From Burkholderia sp. FERM BP-3421 (lineage in GTDB: Bacteria > Pseudomonadota > Gammaproteobacteria > Burkholderiales > Burkholderiaceae), in contig NZ_CP117782.1 in NCBI RefSeq assembly GCF_028657905.1, positions 186,001 to 250,000 of the forward strand: 64,000 nucleotides of DNA. The letters are read 5' to 3'. Both the position numbers and the translations under genes were made by a program. The notes beneath the pieces are model-generated. The model did not search any database, was not told where the DNA came from, and worked only from the letters and a program-made list of their open reading frames with translations. Shown in pieces: positions 52,183 to 61,011 of this stretch; position 1 is the first letter of the stretch; each line of letters begins with the position of its first letter.

Positions 52183-53895
52183 ATGTCCGACCTGCAAACC
52201 TCCACCCCGAATACCGAATCTTTCGCGGCTCTGTTCGAAGAGTCGCTGACCCGCCAAGACATGCGCGCCGGCGAAGTGATTTCCGCCGAAGTCGTGCGCG
52301 TCGACCACAACTTCGTGGTCGTGAACGCAGGCCTCAAGTCCGAGGCATACATTCCGATCGAGGAATTCCTGAACGATCAGGGCGAGGTTGAGGTTCAGGC
52401 GGGCGATTTCGTTTCCGTCGCGATCGACGCGCTGGAAAACGGCTACGGCGACACGATCCTGTCGCGCGACAAGGCGAAGCGTCTCGCTTCGTGGCTGTCG
52501 CTCGAGAAGGCGCTCGACAACAACGAACTGGTCACCGGCACCATCACCGGCAAGGTGAAGGGCGGCATGACCGTGATGGTCAACGGCATCCGCGCGTTCC
52601 TGCCGGGCTCGCTCGTCGACACGCGTCCCGTCAAGGACACGACGCCGTACGAAGGCAAGACCCTCGAATTCCGCGTGATCAAGCTCGACCGCAAGCGCAA
52701 CAACGTCGTGCTGTCGCGTCGCGCAGTGATCGAAGCGACCCAAGGCGAAGAGCGCGCGAAGCTGCTCGAGACGCTGAAGGAAGGCGCGATCGTCAACGGC
52801 GTGGTCAAGAACATCACCGACTACGGCGCGTTCGTCGACCTCGGCGGCATCGACGGCCTGCTGCACATCACCGACATCGCATGGCGTCGTGTGCGCCACC
52901 CGAGCGAAGTTCTGTCGGTTGGCCAGGAAGTCACCGCGAAGATCCTCAAGTTCGACCAAGAGAAGAATCGCGTCTCGCTCGGCATCAAGCAACTGGGCGA
53001 CGATCCGTGGGAAGGCATCTCGCGTCGTTACCCGTCGGGCACGCGCCTGTTCGGCAAGGTCACCAACATCACCGACTACGGCGCATTCGTCGAAGTGGAG
53101 TCGGGCATCGAAGGCCTGGTCCACGTGTCGGAAATGGACTGGACGAACAAGAACGTCGCCCCGTCGAAGGTTGTTCAGCTGGGCGACGAAGTCGAAGTCA
53201 TGGTCCTCGAGATCGACGAAGACCGTCGTCGTATCAGCCTCGGCATGAAGCAATGCAAGCCGAATCCGTGGGATGACTTCAGCCGCAACTTCAAGAAGGG
53301 CGACAAGCTGACGGGCGCGATCAAGTCGATCACCGACTTCGGCGTGTTCATCGGCCTGCCGGGCGGCATCGACGGCCTGGTCCACCTGTCGGACCTGTCG
53401 TGGAGCGAAGCCGGCGAAGAAGCCGTCCGCAAGTACAAGAAGGGCGACGAAGTGGAAGCGATCGTGCTCGGCATCGACGTCGAGAAGGAACGCATTTCGC
53501 TGGGCATCAAGCAGCTCGAAGGCGACCCGTTCAGCAACTACGTTGCCATGAACGACAAGGGTTCGATCGTTGACGGCGTGGTGAAGTCGGTCGATGCGAA
53601 GGGCGCCGTGGTGACGCTGTCGGGTGAAGTCGAAGGCTATCTGCGCGCATCGGAAATCGCGCAAGATCGCGTTGAAGACGCTCGCAACGTGCTGAAGGAA
53701 GGCGACAAGGTCAACGCGATGGTGATCAACATCGATCGCAAGTCGCGCGGCATCAACCTGTCGATCAAGGCGAAGGATTCGGCCGAGCAGCAAGAAGCGA
53801 TTCGCGGCCTGCAGTCCGACTCCAGCGCAGCGGCAACCGGCACGACGAACCTCGGCGCGCTGCTGAAGGCCAAGCTCGACGGCCAGAACCAGTAA
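52183..53895 (+). CDS. rpsA: 30S ribosomal protein S1
   Basis: A 570-residue protein with six S1/OB repeats, seen as recurring GxVxxIxDYGAFVDLGGIDGLLHITDI-type and ISLGxKQ segments. It recruits mRNA to the 30S subunit. ATG 52183 (MSDLQTSTPNTESFAALFEES) is the usual family start; an in-frame ATG at 52105 was rejected. Codon use is the most biased in the window, matching very high expression. The 144-bp leader after cmk may hold its own promoter or autoregulatory site. Confidence 0.97.
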   Translation: MSDLQTSTPNTESFAALFEESLTRQDMRAGEVISAEVVRVDHNFVVVNAGLKSEAYIPIEEFLNDQGEVEVQAGDFVSVAIDALENGYGDTILSRDKAKRLASWLSLEKALDNNELVTGTITGKVKGGMTVMVNGIRAFLPGSLVDTRPVKDTTPYEGKTLEFRVIKLDRKRNNVVLSRRAVIEATQGEERAKLLETLKEGAIVNGVVKNITDYGAFVDLGGIDGLLHITDIAWRRVRHPSEVLSVGQEVTAKILKFDQEKNRVSLGIKQLGDDPWEGISRRYPSGTRLFGKVTNITDYGAFVEVESGIEGLVHVSEMDWTNKNVAPSKVVQLGDEVEVMVLEIDEDRRRISLGMKQCKPNPWDDFSRNFKKGDKLTGAIKSITDFGVFIGLPGGIDGLVHLSDLSWSEAGEEAVRKYKKGDEVEAIVLGIDVEKERISLGIKQLEGDPFSNYVAMNDKGSIVDGVVKSVDAKGAVVTLSGEVEGYLRASEIAQDRVEDARNVLKEGDKVNAMVINIDRKSRGINLSIKAKDSAEQQEAIRGLQSDSSAAATGTTNLGALLKAKLDGQNQ

Positions 53896-53917
53896 GCCTT
53901 ACGAGGTCTGCTGAAGT

Positions 53918-54244
53918 ATGACCAAATCCGAGTTGGTCGCCCAGCTGGCAACGCGATTTCCGCAACTTGTCCTCAAGGATGCGGATTTCGCGGTGAAAAC
54001 GATGCTCGATGCGATGTCCGATGCTCTATCGAAAGGGCATCGCATCGAAATTCGCGGCTTCGGCAGCTTCGGCTTGAATCGCCGCCCGGCCCGCGTGGGT
54101 CGCAACCCGAAGTCGGGTGAGAAGGTGCAGGTGCCCGAAAAGCACGTGCCGCACTTCAAGCCCGGCAAGGAATTGCGTGAGCGCGTCGATGGCCGCGTCG
54201 GCGAGCCGTTGAAGCAAGACGAAGACACCGACGACGATCTGTAA
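53918..54244 (+). CDS. ihfB: Integration host factor beta subunit
   Basis: A 108-residue DNA-bending protein. It starts MTKSELVAQLATRFPQL, with the beta-arm segment IEIRGFGSFGLNRRPARVGRNPKSGEKV and Pro at the tip, and an acidic Asp/Glu tail longer than in enterics. It works with IhfA. It follows rpsA by 22 bp and is closed by a terminator. Confidence 0.96.
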   Translation: MTKSELVAQLATRFPQLVLKDADFAVKTMLDAMSDALSKGHRIEIRGFGSFGLNRRPARVGRNPKSGEKVQVPEKHVPHFKPGKELRERVDGRVGEPLKQDEDTDDDL

Positions 54245-54277
54245 GCGTCGCCGGAGCCCTGCCGGCATGGCTGAAAG

Positions 54278-54302
54278 AAAGCGCCCTTCATGGGCGCTTT
54301 TT
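54278..54302 (+). terminator. Terminator after ihfB
   Basis: AAAGCGCCC, loop TTCAT, GGGCGC, then TTTTT, 33 bp after the ihfB stop. Confidence 0.88.
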
Positions 54303-54458
54303 CATTGGGGCGTGGGCGCTTGCGCGCGGGTGTCGCGCACGCGCGGCCCGAACCCGTTCGCGCGCCCTCAAACGCTTCCTTTACAATACGGGTCACTTCG
54401 GCGCGGCGAAGGGGAGTCGCACGCGTCGCCGGCAAATCTCAGTCAAAGAGAGGGTTTC

Positions 54459-54752
54459 ATGAAATTTATCGTCTGGTTGATCCGGGTGCTGGTGTTCGTG
54501 CTGTTGCTGGTGCTGGCACTCGCCAATACGCAAACCGCCACGCTGAATTTCCTCGCCGGCTACAACTGGCAAGCGCCGCTGATCCTGATCGGCCTCGCAT
54601 TCTTCGGCGTCGGCCTGCTCGCCGGCCTGCTGTCCGCCGCGCCTTCGGTGTTGCGGATGCGCCTCGAGAACGGCCGCCTGAAGCGTGACCTGCGCAGCGC
54701 GCGGGAAACCCCGGTCGCCGTCGATCAGCCGCCGATGCCGCCCGTCATTTAA
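54459..54752 (+). CDS. lapA: LapA (YciS) inner-membrane LPS assembly protein
   Basis: A 97-residue protein with two hydrophobic segments (about 4-20, 40-62), then a charged C-terminal part with VLRMRLENGRLKRDLRSAR, matching DUF1049/LapA. It partners LapB in controlling LpxC levels. AGAGAGGG is just upstream. It is 57 bp before lapB. Confidence 0.92.
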   Translation: MKFIVWLIRVLVFVLLLVLALANTQTATLNFLAGYNWQAPLILIGLAFFGVGLLAGLLSAAPSVLRMRLENGRLKRDLRSARETPVAVDQPPMPPVI

Positions 54753-54809
54753 CGACCCCGAGTCGCGCGCTTGCCGCGCGGCTTTCTTGTCTTCGCCTCG
54801 ATACATCGC

Positions 54810-55982
54810 ATGGATCTCGATTTCTGGTGGCTGCTGGCCATCCCCGTTGCCTTCGCGCTGGGCTGGGCCGCCTCGCGCTACGACCTCAACAAGCTGCTCT
54901 CCGAAGGCACGAACCTGCCGCGTTCGTATTTCCGTGGCCTGAATTTCCTGCTGAACGAGCAGCCGGACAAGGCGATCGACGCGTTCATCGAAGTGGCGCG
55001 GCTCGATCCGGAAACGGTCGAGCTGCACTTCGCGCTCGGCAATCTGTTCCGCCGCCGCGGCGAGACCGACCGGGCGATCCGCGTGCACCAGAACCTGCTG
55101 AGCCGCAACGATCTGCCGGCCAACGAGCGCGACCACGCGCTGTTCGAGCTGGGCCAGGATTTCCTGAAGGCCGGCCTGCTCGATCGCGCGGAGGAAACCT
55201 TGCACATGCTCGCGGACGGCAATTACGCGTTGGACGCGCAGCGCGCGCTGCTGGCCATCTATCAGATCGAGAAGGAGTGGAACAAGTCGATCGAGACCGC
55301 GCGGCGGATCGAGGCGATGAGCGACACGCTGCTCGGCGTCGAGATCGCGCATTTCCATTGCGAACTCGCGCAGGACGCGTTGCAGCGCAAGGAGGCCGGT
55401 GCGGCTGAAGAGCAGCTGCGTCTCGCGCTCGTCGCGAATCCGCAGAACGTGCGTGCGACGATCCTGTCCGGCGACGCGGCCGCCGCGTCGGGCGATGCGC
55501 GCGCGGCGATCGCGCACTGGCGTCGCGTCGAGGCGCAGAATGCGGCTTACCTGCCGCTCGTCGCGGAGAAGCTGATGAAGGCCTACGACGGGCTCGGCGA
55601 AGGCGCGCAGGGCGCCGAACTGCTCAAGGACTACGCGGAGCGCTATCCGTCGAACGACCTGCTCGACGTCGCGTACCAGTACATCCTGCAGCTGAGCGGC
55701 ACCGAAGCGGCGCATGCGCTCGCGCGCACGCAGATGGAGAAGTCGCCGAACTTGTCGGGCATGCTGCACCTGCTCGACGCGCAGATCGCGAGCGCCGACG
55801 AGGCGCGGCGCAGCGAACTGGAAATGATGCGCGCGCTGATCAAGCAGCGCACCAAGAATTTGCCACGTTATACATGTCAGAATTGCGGTTTCCGGGCGCG
55901 CCTCTTCTACTGGCAATGCCCGGGATGCAGTGGTTGGGAAACCTACGCGCCGCGGCGCGTCGAGCCTGCTGTCCCCAATTGA
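54810..55982 (+). CDS. lapB: LapB (YciM) regulator of LPS synthesis
   Basis: A 390-residue protein: one N-terminal membrane helix (about 3-20), TPR repeats (about 45-340, with VELHFALGNLFRRRGETDRAIR and similar), and a C-terminal rubredoxin-like zinc site CQNCGF...CPGCSGW. In E. coli LapB delivers LpxC to FtsH. ATG 54810 (MDLDFWWLLAIP) puts the membrane segment at the start, as in homologues. Confidence 0.95.
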   Translation: MDLDFWWLLAIPVAFALGWAASRYDLNKLLSEGTNLPRSYFRGLNFLLNEQPDKAIDAFIEVARLDPETVELHFALGNLFRRRGETDRAIRVHQNLLSRNDLPANERDHALFELGQDFLKAGLLDRAEETLHMLADGNYALDAQRALLAIYQIEKEWNKSIETARRIEAMSDTLLGVEIAHFHCELAQDALQRKEAGAAEEQLRLALVANPQNVRATILSGDAAAASGDARAAIAHWRRVEAQNAAYLPLVAEKLMKAYDGLGEGAQGAELLKDYAERYPSNDLLDVAYQYILQLSGTEAAHALARTQMEKSPNLSGMLHLLDAQIASADEARRSELEMMRALIKQRTKNLPRYTCQNCGFRARLFYWQCPGCSGWETYAPRRVEPAVPN

Positions 55983-56058
55983 TCGCAGCTCGATGGGGGC
56001 GCATGGCGCTCCCGGCGGCGTGAACCGTCAACCACCGGAAAGATTCACCGGAACACTT

Positions 56059-57453
56059 ATGAAAATCACCATCATCGGCACCGGCTACGTCGGTCTCGTC
56101 ACCGGCGCGTGCCTCGCGGAAATCGGGCACGACGTGTTTTGCCTCGACGTCGATCCCCGCAAGATCGAGATCCTGAACACCGGCGGGATTCCGATCCACG
56201 AGCCGGGCTTGCAGGAAATCATCGCGCGCACCCGCGCGGCCGGGCGCATCACGTTCTCCACCGACGTGGAGGCGAGCGTCGCGCACGGCGAGATCCAGTT
56301 CATCGCGGTCGGCACGCCGCCCGACGAGGACGGCTCGGCCGATCTGCAATACGTGCTCGAGGCGGCGCGCAACATCGGCCGCTACATGACCGGCTACAAG
56401 GTGATCGTCGACAAGTCGACGGTGCCGGTCGGCACCGCGCAGCGCGTGCGTGGCGTGGTCGACGAGGCGCTGGACGCGCGCGGCCTCGCGGGCAGCGTCG
56501 CGCATCGCTTCTCGGTCGTGTCGAATCCCGAGTTCCTCAAGGAAGGCGCGGCGGTCGAGGACTTCATGCGGCCGGATCGCATCATCATCGGCGTCGACGC
56601 CGACGAATCCGGCACGCTGGCCGCGGAGAAGATGAAGAAGCTGTACGCGCCGTTCAACCGCAACCACGAGCGCACCATCTACATGGACGTGCGCTCGGCG
56701 GAGTTTGCGAAATACGCGGCGAACGCGATGCTCGCGACCCGCATCTCGTTCATGAACGAGATGTCGAACCTCGCGGATCGCGTCGGCGCGGACATCGAGG
56801 CGGTGCGGCGCGGCATCGGTTCCGATCCGCGGATCGGCTATCACTTCCTGTACGCCGGGGTGGGCTACGGCGGCTCGTGCTTCCCGAAGGACGTGCAGGC
56901 GCTGATCCGCACCGCGAGCGAGAACGGCCATCCGCTGCGCATCCTGGAGGCGGTCGAGGCGGTCAACCACGCGCAGAAGCACGTGCTGCTCGACAAGATC
57001 GAAGCGGTCCACGGCGCCGACCTGAGCGGGCGCAGCTTCGCGGTCTGGGGGCTGGCGTTCAAGCCGAACACCGACGACATGCGCGAGGCGCCGAGCCGGC
57101 GCCTGATCGCCGCGCTGCTCGAACGCGGCGCGACGGTGCGCGCGTACGATCCGGTCGCGCTCGAGGAGGCGCAGCGCGTCTTCGCGCTCGATTTCGGCGC
57201 TGATGCCGAGGCGCTGGCCCGGCTGCAATTGGTCGATTCGGCCGACGATGCGCTGGTCGGCGCGGACGCGCTTGTGATCGTCACCGAATGGAAGGAGTTC
57301 CGCAGTCCCGATTTCGCGCATCTCAAGTCGGTGCTGAAGACGCCGGTGATCTTCGACGGCCGCAATCTCTACGAACCGGATGCGATGGCTGAACTCGGCA
57401 TCGACTATCACGCGATCGGGCGCCCCCATGTCGAACCTCAACTCGTCCGCTGA
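56059..57453 (+). CDS. ugd: UDP-glucose 6-dehydrogenase
   Basis: A 464-residue enzyme oxidising UDP-glucose to UDP-glucuronate. The NAD site is MKITIIGTGYVGLVTGACLAEIGH-type, the catalytic Cys is in YGGSCFPKDVQ (about 274), and NPEFLKEG and AFKPNTDDMREAPS are conserved. In Burkholderia the product feeds L-Ara4N decoration of lipid A and polymyxin resistance, and capsule-type polymers. Its last 26 bases overlap hldA. Confidence 0.96.
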   Translation: MKITIIGTGYVGLVTGACLAEIGHDVFCLDVDPRKIEILNTGGIPIHEPGLQEIIARTRAAGRITFSTDVEASVAHGEIQFIAVGTPPDEDGSADLQYVLEAARNIGRYMTGYKVIVDKSTVPVGTAQRVRGVVDEALDARGLAGSVAHRFSVVSNPEFLKEGAAVEDFMRPDRIIIGVDADESGTLAAEKMKKLYAPFNRNHERTIYMDVRSAEFAKYAANAMLATRISFMNEMSNLADRVGADIEAVRRGIGSDPRIGYHFLYAGVGYGGSCFPKDVQALIRTASENGHPLRILEAVEAVNHAQKHVLLDKIEAVHGADLSGRSFAVWGLAFKPNTDDMREAPSRRLIAALLERGATVRAYDPVALEEAQRVFALDFGADAEALARLQLVDSADDALVGADALVIVTEWKEFRSPDFAHLKSVLKTPVIFDGRNLYEPDAMAELGIDYHAIGRPHVEPQLVR

Positions 57454-58399
57454 GACAAGCGGCGCACCCGCGCCCGCCGTATCCCGCGATCAACTCGCGC
57501 ACTCGCGCGTGCTGATCGTCGGCGACGTGATGCTGGATCGCTACTGGTTCGGCAACGTGAACCGCATCTCGCCCGAAGCGCCGGTGCCGGTCGTGCACGT
57601 GCAGCGCCACGAGGAGCGGCTCGGCGGGGCGGCCAACGTCGCGCGCAATGCGGTGACGCTGGGCGGCCGGGCCGGCCTGCTGTGCGTGATCGGCAGCGAC
57701 GAGCCGGGCGACCGGATCGTCGAGCTGCTCGGCGAGAGCGGCGTGACGGCGTATTTCGATCGCGACCGCGCGTTGCCGACCACGATCAAGCTGCGCGTGC
57801 TCGCGCAGCAGCAGCAGTTGCTGCGCGTGGACTTCGAGGCGTCGCCGACGCACGAAGTGCTGCTCGCGAGCCTCGCGCGTTTCGATGCGCTGCTGCCGTC
57901 GTACGACGTGGTCCTGATGTCGGATTACGCCAAGGGCGGCCTCACGCATGTGACGACGATGATCGACCGCGCGCGCGCGGCGGGCAAGCCGGTGCTGGTC
58001 GATCCGAAGGGCGCGGACTGGGCGCGCTATCGCGGCGCGTCGCTGATCACGCCGAATCGCGCGGAGCTGCGCGAGGTGGTCGGGCAATGGGTGTCGGAAG
58101 ACGACCTGCGCGCGCGCGTGGCGCAGCTGCGCGCGTCGCTCGCGCTCGACGCGCTGCTGCTGACGCGCTCGGAAGAGGGGATGACGCTGTTTACCGACGC
58201 GGGCGAGCTGAACGCGCCGGCGCAGGCGCGCGAAGTGTTCGATGTGTCGGGCGCGGGCGACACCGTGATCGCCACGGTCGCCACGATGCTGGGCGCGGGC
58301 CTGTCGCTTGCGGACGCGGTGGTGCTGGCGAATCGCGCGGCGGGGATCGTGGTCGGCAAGCTCGGCACCGCGACCGTCGAATACGACGAATTGTTTTGA
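57428..58399 (+). CDS. hldA: D-glycero-beta-D-manno-heptose-7-phosphate kinase
   Basis: A 323-residue PfkB-type kinase, only the RfaE domain I; the adenylyltransferase domain II is absent and must be elsewhere. It carries VLIVGDVMLDRYWFGNVNRISPEAPVPV-type start, GGAANVARNAV, and the catalytic DVSGAGDTVIA. It makes heptose 1,7-bisphosphate for the LPS core. ATG 57428 overlaps ugd by 26 bases. Confidence 0.94.
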   Translation: MSNLNSSAETSGAPAPAVSRDQLAHSRVLIVGDVMLDRYWFGNVNRISPEAPVPVVHVQRHEERLGGAANVARNAVTLGGRAGLLCVIGSDEPGDRIVELLGESGVTAYFDRDRALPTTIKLRVLAQQQQLLRVDFEASPTHEVLLASLARFDALLPSYDVVLMSDYAKGGLTHVTTMIDRARAAGKPVLVDPKGADWARYRGASLITPNRAELREVVGQWVSEDDLRARVAQLRASLALDALLLTRSEEGMTLFTDAGELNAPAQAREVFDVSGAGDTVIATVATMLGAGLSLADAVVLANRAAGIVVGKLGTATVEYDELF

Positions 58400-58457
58400 C
58401 GACGTCGCGGCGCCCCGGGCGTTCGCCGACGGATTTTTCTTTTAGAGCAGGATGACC

Positions 58458-59450
58458 ATGACCCTGATCGTCACCGGCGCGGCCGGTTTCATCGGCGCGA
58501 ATCTCGTGAAGGCGCTGAACGAGCGCGGCGAAACGCGCATCATCGCCGTCGACAACCTGACTCGCGCCGACAAGTTCAAGAATCTCGTCGATTGCGAGAT
58601 CGACGATTACCTCGACAAGACCGAATTCATCGAGCGTTTCGCGCGCGGCGATTTCGGCAAGGTGCGCGCCGTGTTCCATGAGGGCGCCTGTTCGGACACG
58701 ATGGAAACCGACGGCCGCTACATGATGGACAACAACTTCCGTTACAGCCGCGCGGTGCTCGACACCTGCCTCGCGAACGGAACGCAGTTCCTGTATGCGT
58801 CGTCGGGCGCGACCTACGGCGGCTCGACGCGCTTCGTCGAGGAGCGCGAGGTCGAGGCGCCGCTCAACGTGTACGGCTATTCGAAGTTCCTGTTCGACCA
58901 GGTGATCCGCCGCGTGCTGCCGACCGCCAAGAGCCAGATCGCGGGCTTCCGCTACTTCAACGTGTACGGGCCGCGCGAGACGCACAAGGGCCGGATGGCG
59001 TCGGTCGCGTTCCACAACTTCAACCAGTTCCGCGCGGAAGGCAAGGTCAAGCTGTTCGGCGAGTACAACGGCTACGCGCCGGGCGAGCAGACCCGCGATT
59101 TCGTGTCGATCGAGGACGTCGTGAAGGTGAAACTGTTCTTCTTCGATCATCCGGAGAAGTCGGGCATCTTCAACCTCGGCACGGGCCGCGCGCAGCCGTT
59201 CAACGATGTCGCGACGAGCGTCGTCAACACGCTGCGCGTGCTCGACGGCAAGACGCCGCTCACGCTCGCCGAGCAGGTCGAGCAGGGGCTCATCGAATAC
59301 ATCCCGTTCCCCGACGCGCTGCGCGGCAAGTATCAGTGCTACACGCAGGCCGACCAGACGAAGCTGCGCGCGGCCGGCTACGACGCCGCGTTCCTGACGG
59401 TGCAGGAAGGCGTCGACCGTTACGTGCGTTGGCTGTCCGGCCAGGTGTAA
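58458..59450 (+). CDS. hldD: ADP-L-glycero-D-manno-heptose 6-epimerase
   Basis: A 330-residue SDR enzyme epimerising ADP-heptose for the LPS inner core. It has GAAGFIGANLVKAL (NADP site), HEGACSDTMETDG, and YGYSKF (Tyr-Lys pair). ATG 58458 is better spaced from AGG than ATG 58452. It follows hldA by 58 bp. Confidence 0.95.
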   Translation: MTLIVTGAAGFIGANLVKALNERGETRIIAVDNLTRADKFKNLVDCEIDDYLDKTEFIERFARGDFGKVRAVFHEGACSDTMETDGRYMMDNNFRYSRAVLDTCLANGTQFLYASSGATYGGSTRFVEEREVEAPLNVYGYSKFLFDQVIRRVLPTAKSQIAGFRYFNVYGPRETHKGRMASVAFHNFNQFRAEGKVKLFGEYNGYAPGEQTRDFVSIEDVVKVKLFFFDHPEKSGIFNLGTGRAQPFNDVATSVVNTLRVLDGKTPLTLAEQVEQGLIEYIPFPDALRGKYQCYTQADQTKLRAAGYDAAFLTVQEGVDRYVRWLSGQV

Positions 59451-59522
59451 GCGCGGCGCTTCCCTGCCTACACTGGGTCTCACGGTCGGCAGCCGCCGGC
59501 CGTTTTTTTCAGGGAGATCCAG

Positions 59523-59840
59523 ATGTTCAAGAAGATCCTTGGCGCGGCCGTCGGGTTGGCCGTGGCCGCGCATGCGTGGGCGGCCGTCGATGTGAACACC
59601 GCGAGCGATGACGCGCTGCGCGGCATCCGGGGCGTGGGTCCGGCAAAGGCGCGCGCGATCATCGACGAACGGACCGCGCATGGCCCGTTCAAGGACGGGG
59701 CGGATCTGGCCCGGCGCGTAAAGGGCATGGGCGGCTCGACGGTCGAACGCCTGCAGGCCGAGGGCCTCACGATCGGCGCGGCGAAGCCTGCCGCCGCCGC
59801 GCCGCCGTCGAAAGCGGCCGGCGCACCCGCGCGAAAATAG
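59523..59840 (+). CDS. ComEA-type helix-hairpin-helix protein
   Basis: A 105-residue exported DNA-binding protein: signal peptide (cleavage at AWA|AVDVN), then VNTASDDALRGIRGVGPAKARAIIDERTAHGPFKD, the HhH fold that binds DNA without sequence preference, and an Ala/Pro/Lys tail. ComEA proteins hold incoming DNA in the periplasm during transformation. It is followed by a strong terminator. Confidence 0.92.
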   Translation: MFKKILGAAVGLAVAAHAWAAVDVNTASDDALRGIRGVGPAKARAIIDERTAHGPFKDGADLARRVKGMGGSTVERLQAEGLTIGAAKPAAAAPPSKAAGAPARK

Positions 59841-59903
59841 TCCGGGCTGCAAAATATCGCCCACCAGGCTCCTTCAGCCGTCGTGCCGTGCGGCGACGGT
59901 TTG

Positions 59904-59927
59904 CCCGCGGTCCGCCGCGGGTTTTTT
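59904..59927 (+). terminator. Terminator after comEA-type gene
   Basis: CCCGCGG-TCCG-CCGCGGG followed by six T, ending the LPS/comEA transcription unit. Confidence 0.9.
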
Positions 59928-60035
59928 GCGTGTTCGTCGGCGTGCGTGCCCCTCGCGTCGATGGGGTGAAGCGCGCGCGCGTCGGTGCTGGTTTAGAATC
60001 GCTCAATTAACCGGCTTCGTTCTATCGTCACGTTC

Positions 60036-60938
60036 ATGGCTTACAAAACTATCGAAGACACGATCGGCAACACGCCGCTCGTACAACTGGTCCGGATCCC
60101 GGACGACGAGATCCGCGCGCGCAACAACGTGGTCCTCGCGAAGCTGGAAGGCAACAATCCGGCCGGTTCGGTGAAGGATCGGCCCGCGCTGTCGATGATC
60201 CGCCAGGCCGAGGCGCGCGGCCGGATCAAGCCGGGCGACACGCTGATCGAGGCGACGAGCGGCAACACCGGCATCGCGCTCGCGATGGCGGCCGCGATCC
60301 GCGGCTACAAGATGCTGCTGATCATGCCGGAGGACCTGTCGGTCGAGCGCCGTCAGAGCATGGCGGCCTATGGCGCGGAGATCCTGCTGACGCCGGTGAA
60401 GGGCGGGATGGAGCTGGCCCGCGATCTCGCCGAGCAGATGCAGCGCGAAGGCAAGGGCGTGATTCTCGACCAGTTCGCGAATCCGGACAATCCGCTCGCG
60501 CACTACGCCGGCACGGGTCCCGAGATCTGGCGCGACACCGAGGGCCGCGTCACGCACTTCGTGTCCGCGATGGGCACGACGGGCACGATCATGGGCACCT
60601 CGCAGTATCTGAAGGAACAGAACCCGCAGATCGAGATCGTCGGCGCGCAGCCCGAGGAGGGTTCGCGCATCCCCGGCATTCGCAAGTGGCCCGAAGCCTA
60701 TCTGCCGAAGATCTTCGATCGCAGCCGGATCGATCGCGTCGAGAACGTGAGCCAGGCGGCGTCCGAAGCGATGGCGCGCAAGCTCGCGTCGGTCGAGGGG
60801 CTGTTCTGCGGGATCTCGTCGGGCGGCGCGTGCGAAGTGGCGCTGCGCGTCGCGCGCCAGGTCGAGAATGCAACGATCGTGTTCATTGTGTGCGACCGGG
60901 GCGATCGCTATCTGTCGACAGGGGTGTTTCCCGCCTGA
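60036..60938 (+). CDS. cysM: Cysteine synthase B
   Basis: A 300-residue PLP enzyme making cysteine from O-acetylserine, with thiosulfate as possible sulfur donor. PLP lysine is in NPAGSVKDRPAL, the phosphate loop is EATSGNTGIAL, and GISSGGACEVAL is the late glycine/serine motif. A TAGAAT at 59994-59999 is a likely -10. It converges on mltB at a bidirectional terminator. Confidence 0.95.
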   Translation: MAYKTIEDTIGNTPLVQLVRIPDDEIRARNNVVLAKLEGNNPAGSVKDRPALSMIRQAEARGRIKPGDTLIEATSGNTGIALAMAAAIRGYKMLLIMPEDLSVERRQSMAAYGAEILLTPVKGGMELARDLAEQMQREGKGVILDQFANPDNPLAHYAGTGPEIWRDTEGRVTHFVSAMGTTGTIMGTSQYLKEQNPQIEIVGAQPEEGSRIPGIRKWPEAYLPKIFDRSRIDRVENVSQAASEAMARKLASVEGLFCGISSGGACEVALRVARQVENATIVFIVCDRGDRYLSTGVFPA

Positions 60939-60959
60939 CGGCGTTCGCGCGCCGACATG

Positions 60960-60989
60960 AAAAAAGCGCCGCTGACAGCGGCGCTTTTT
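60960..60989. terminator. Bidirectional terminator between cysM and mltB
   Basis: GCGCCGCT-GAC-AGCGGCGC with six A before and five T after. Confidence 0.92.
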
Positions 60990-61011
60990 GCTGGTGAAGG
61001 CGGCGTGCGCG

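Noticed and set aside
51262..53793. Leftward 840-codon frame opposite cmk and rpsA
   Set aside because: Shadow of highly biased codons in rpsA.
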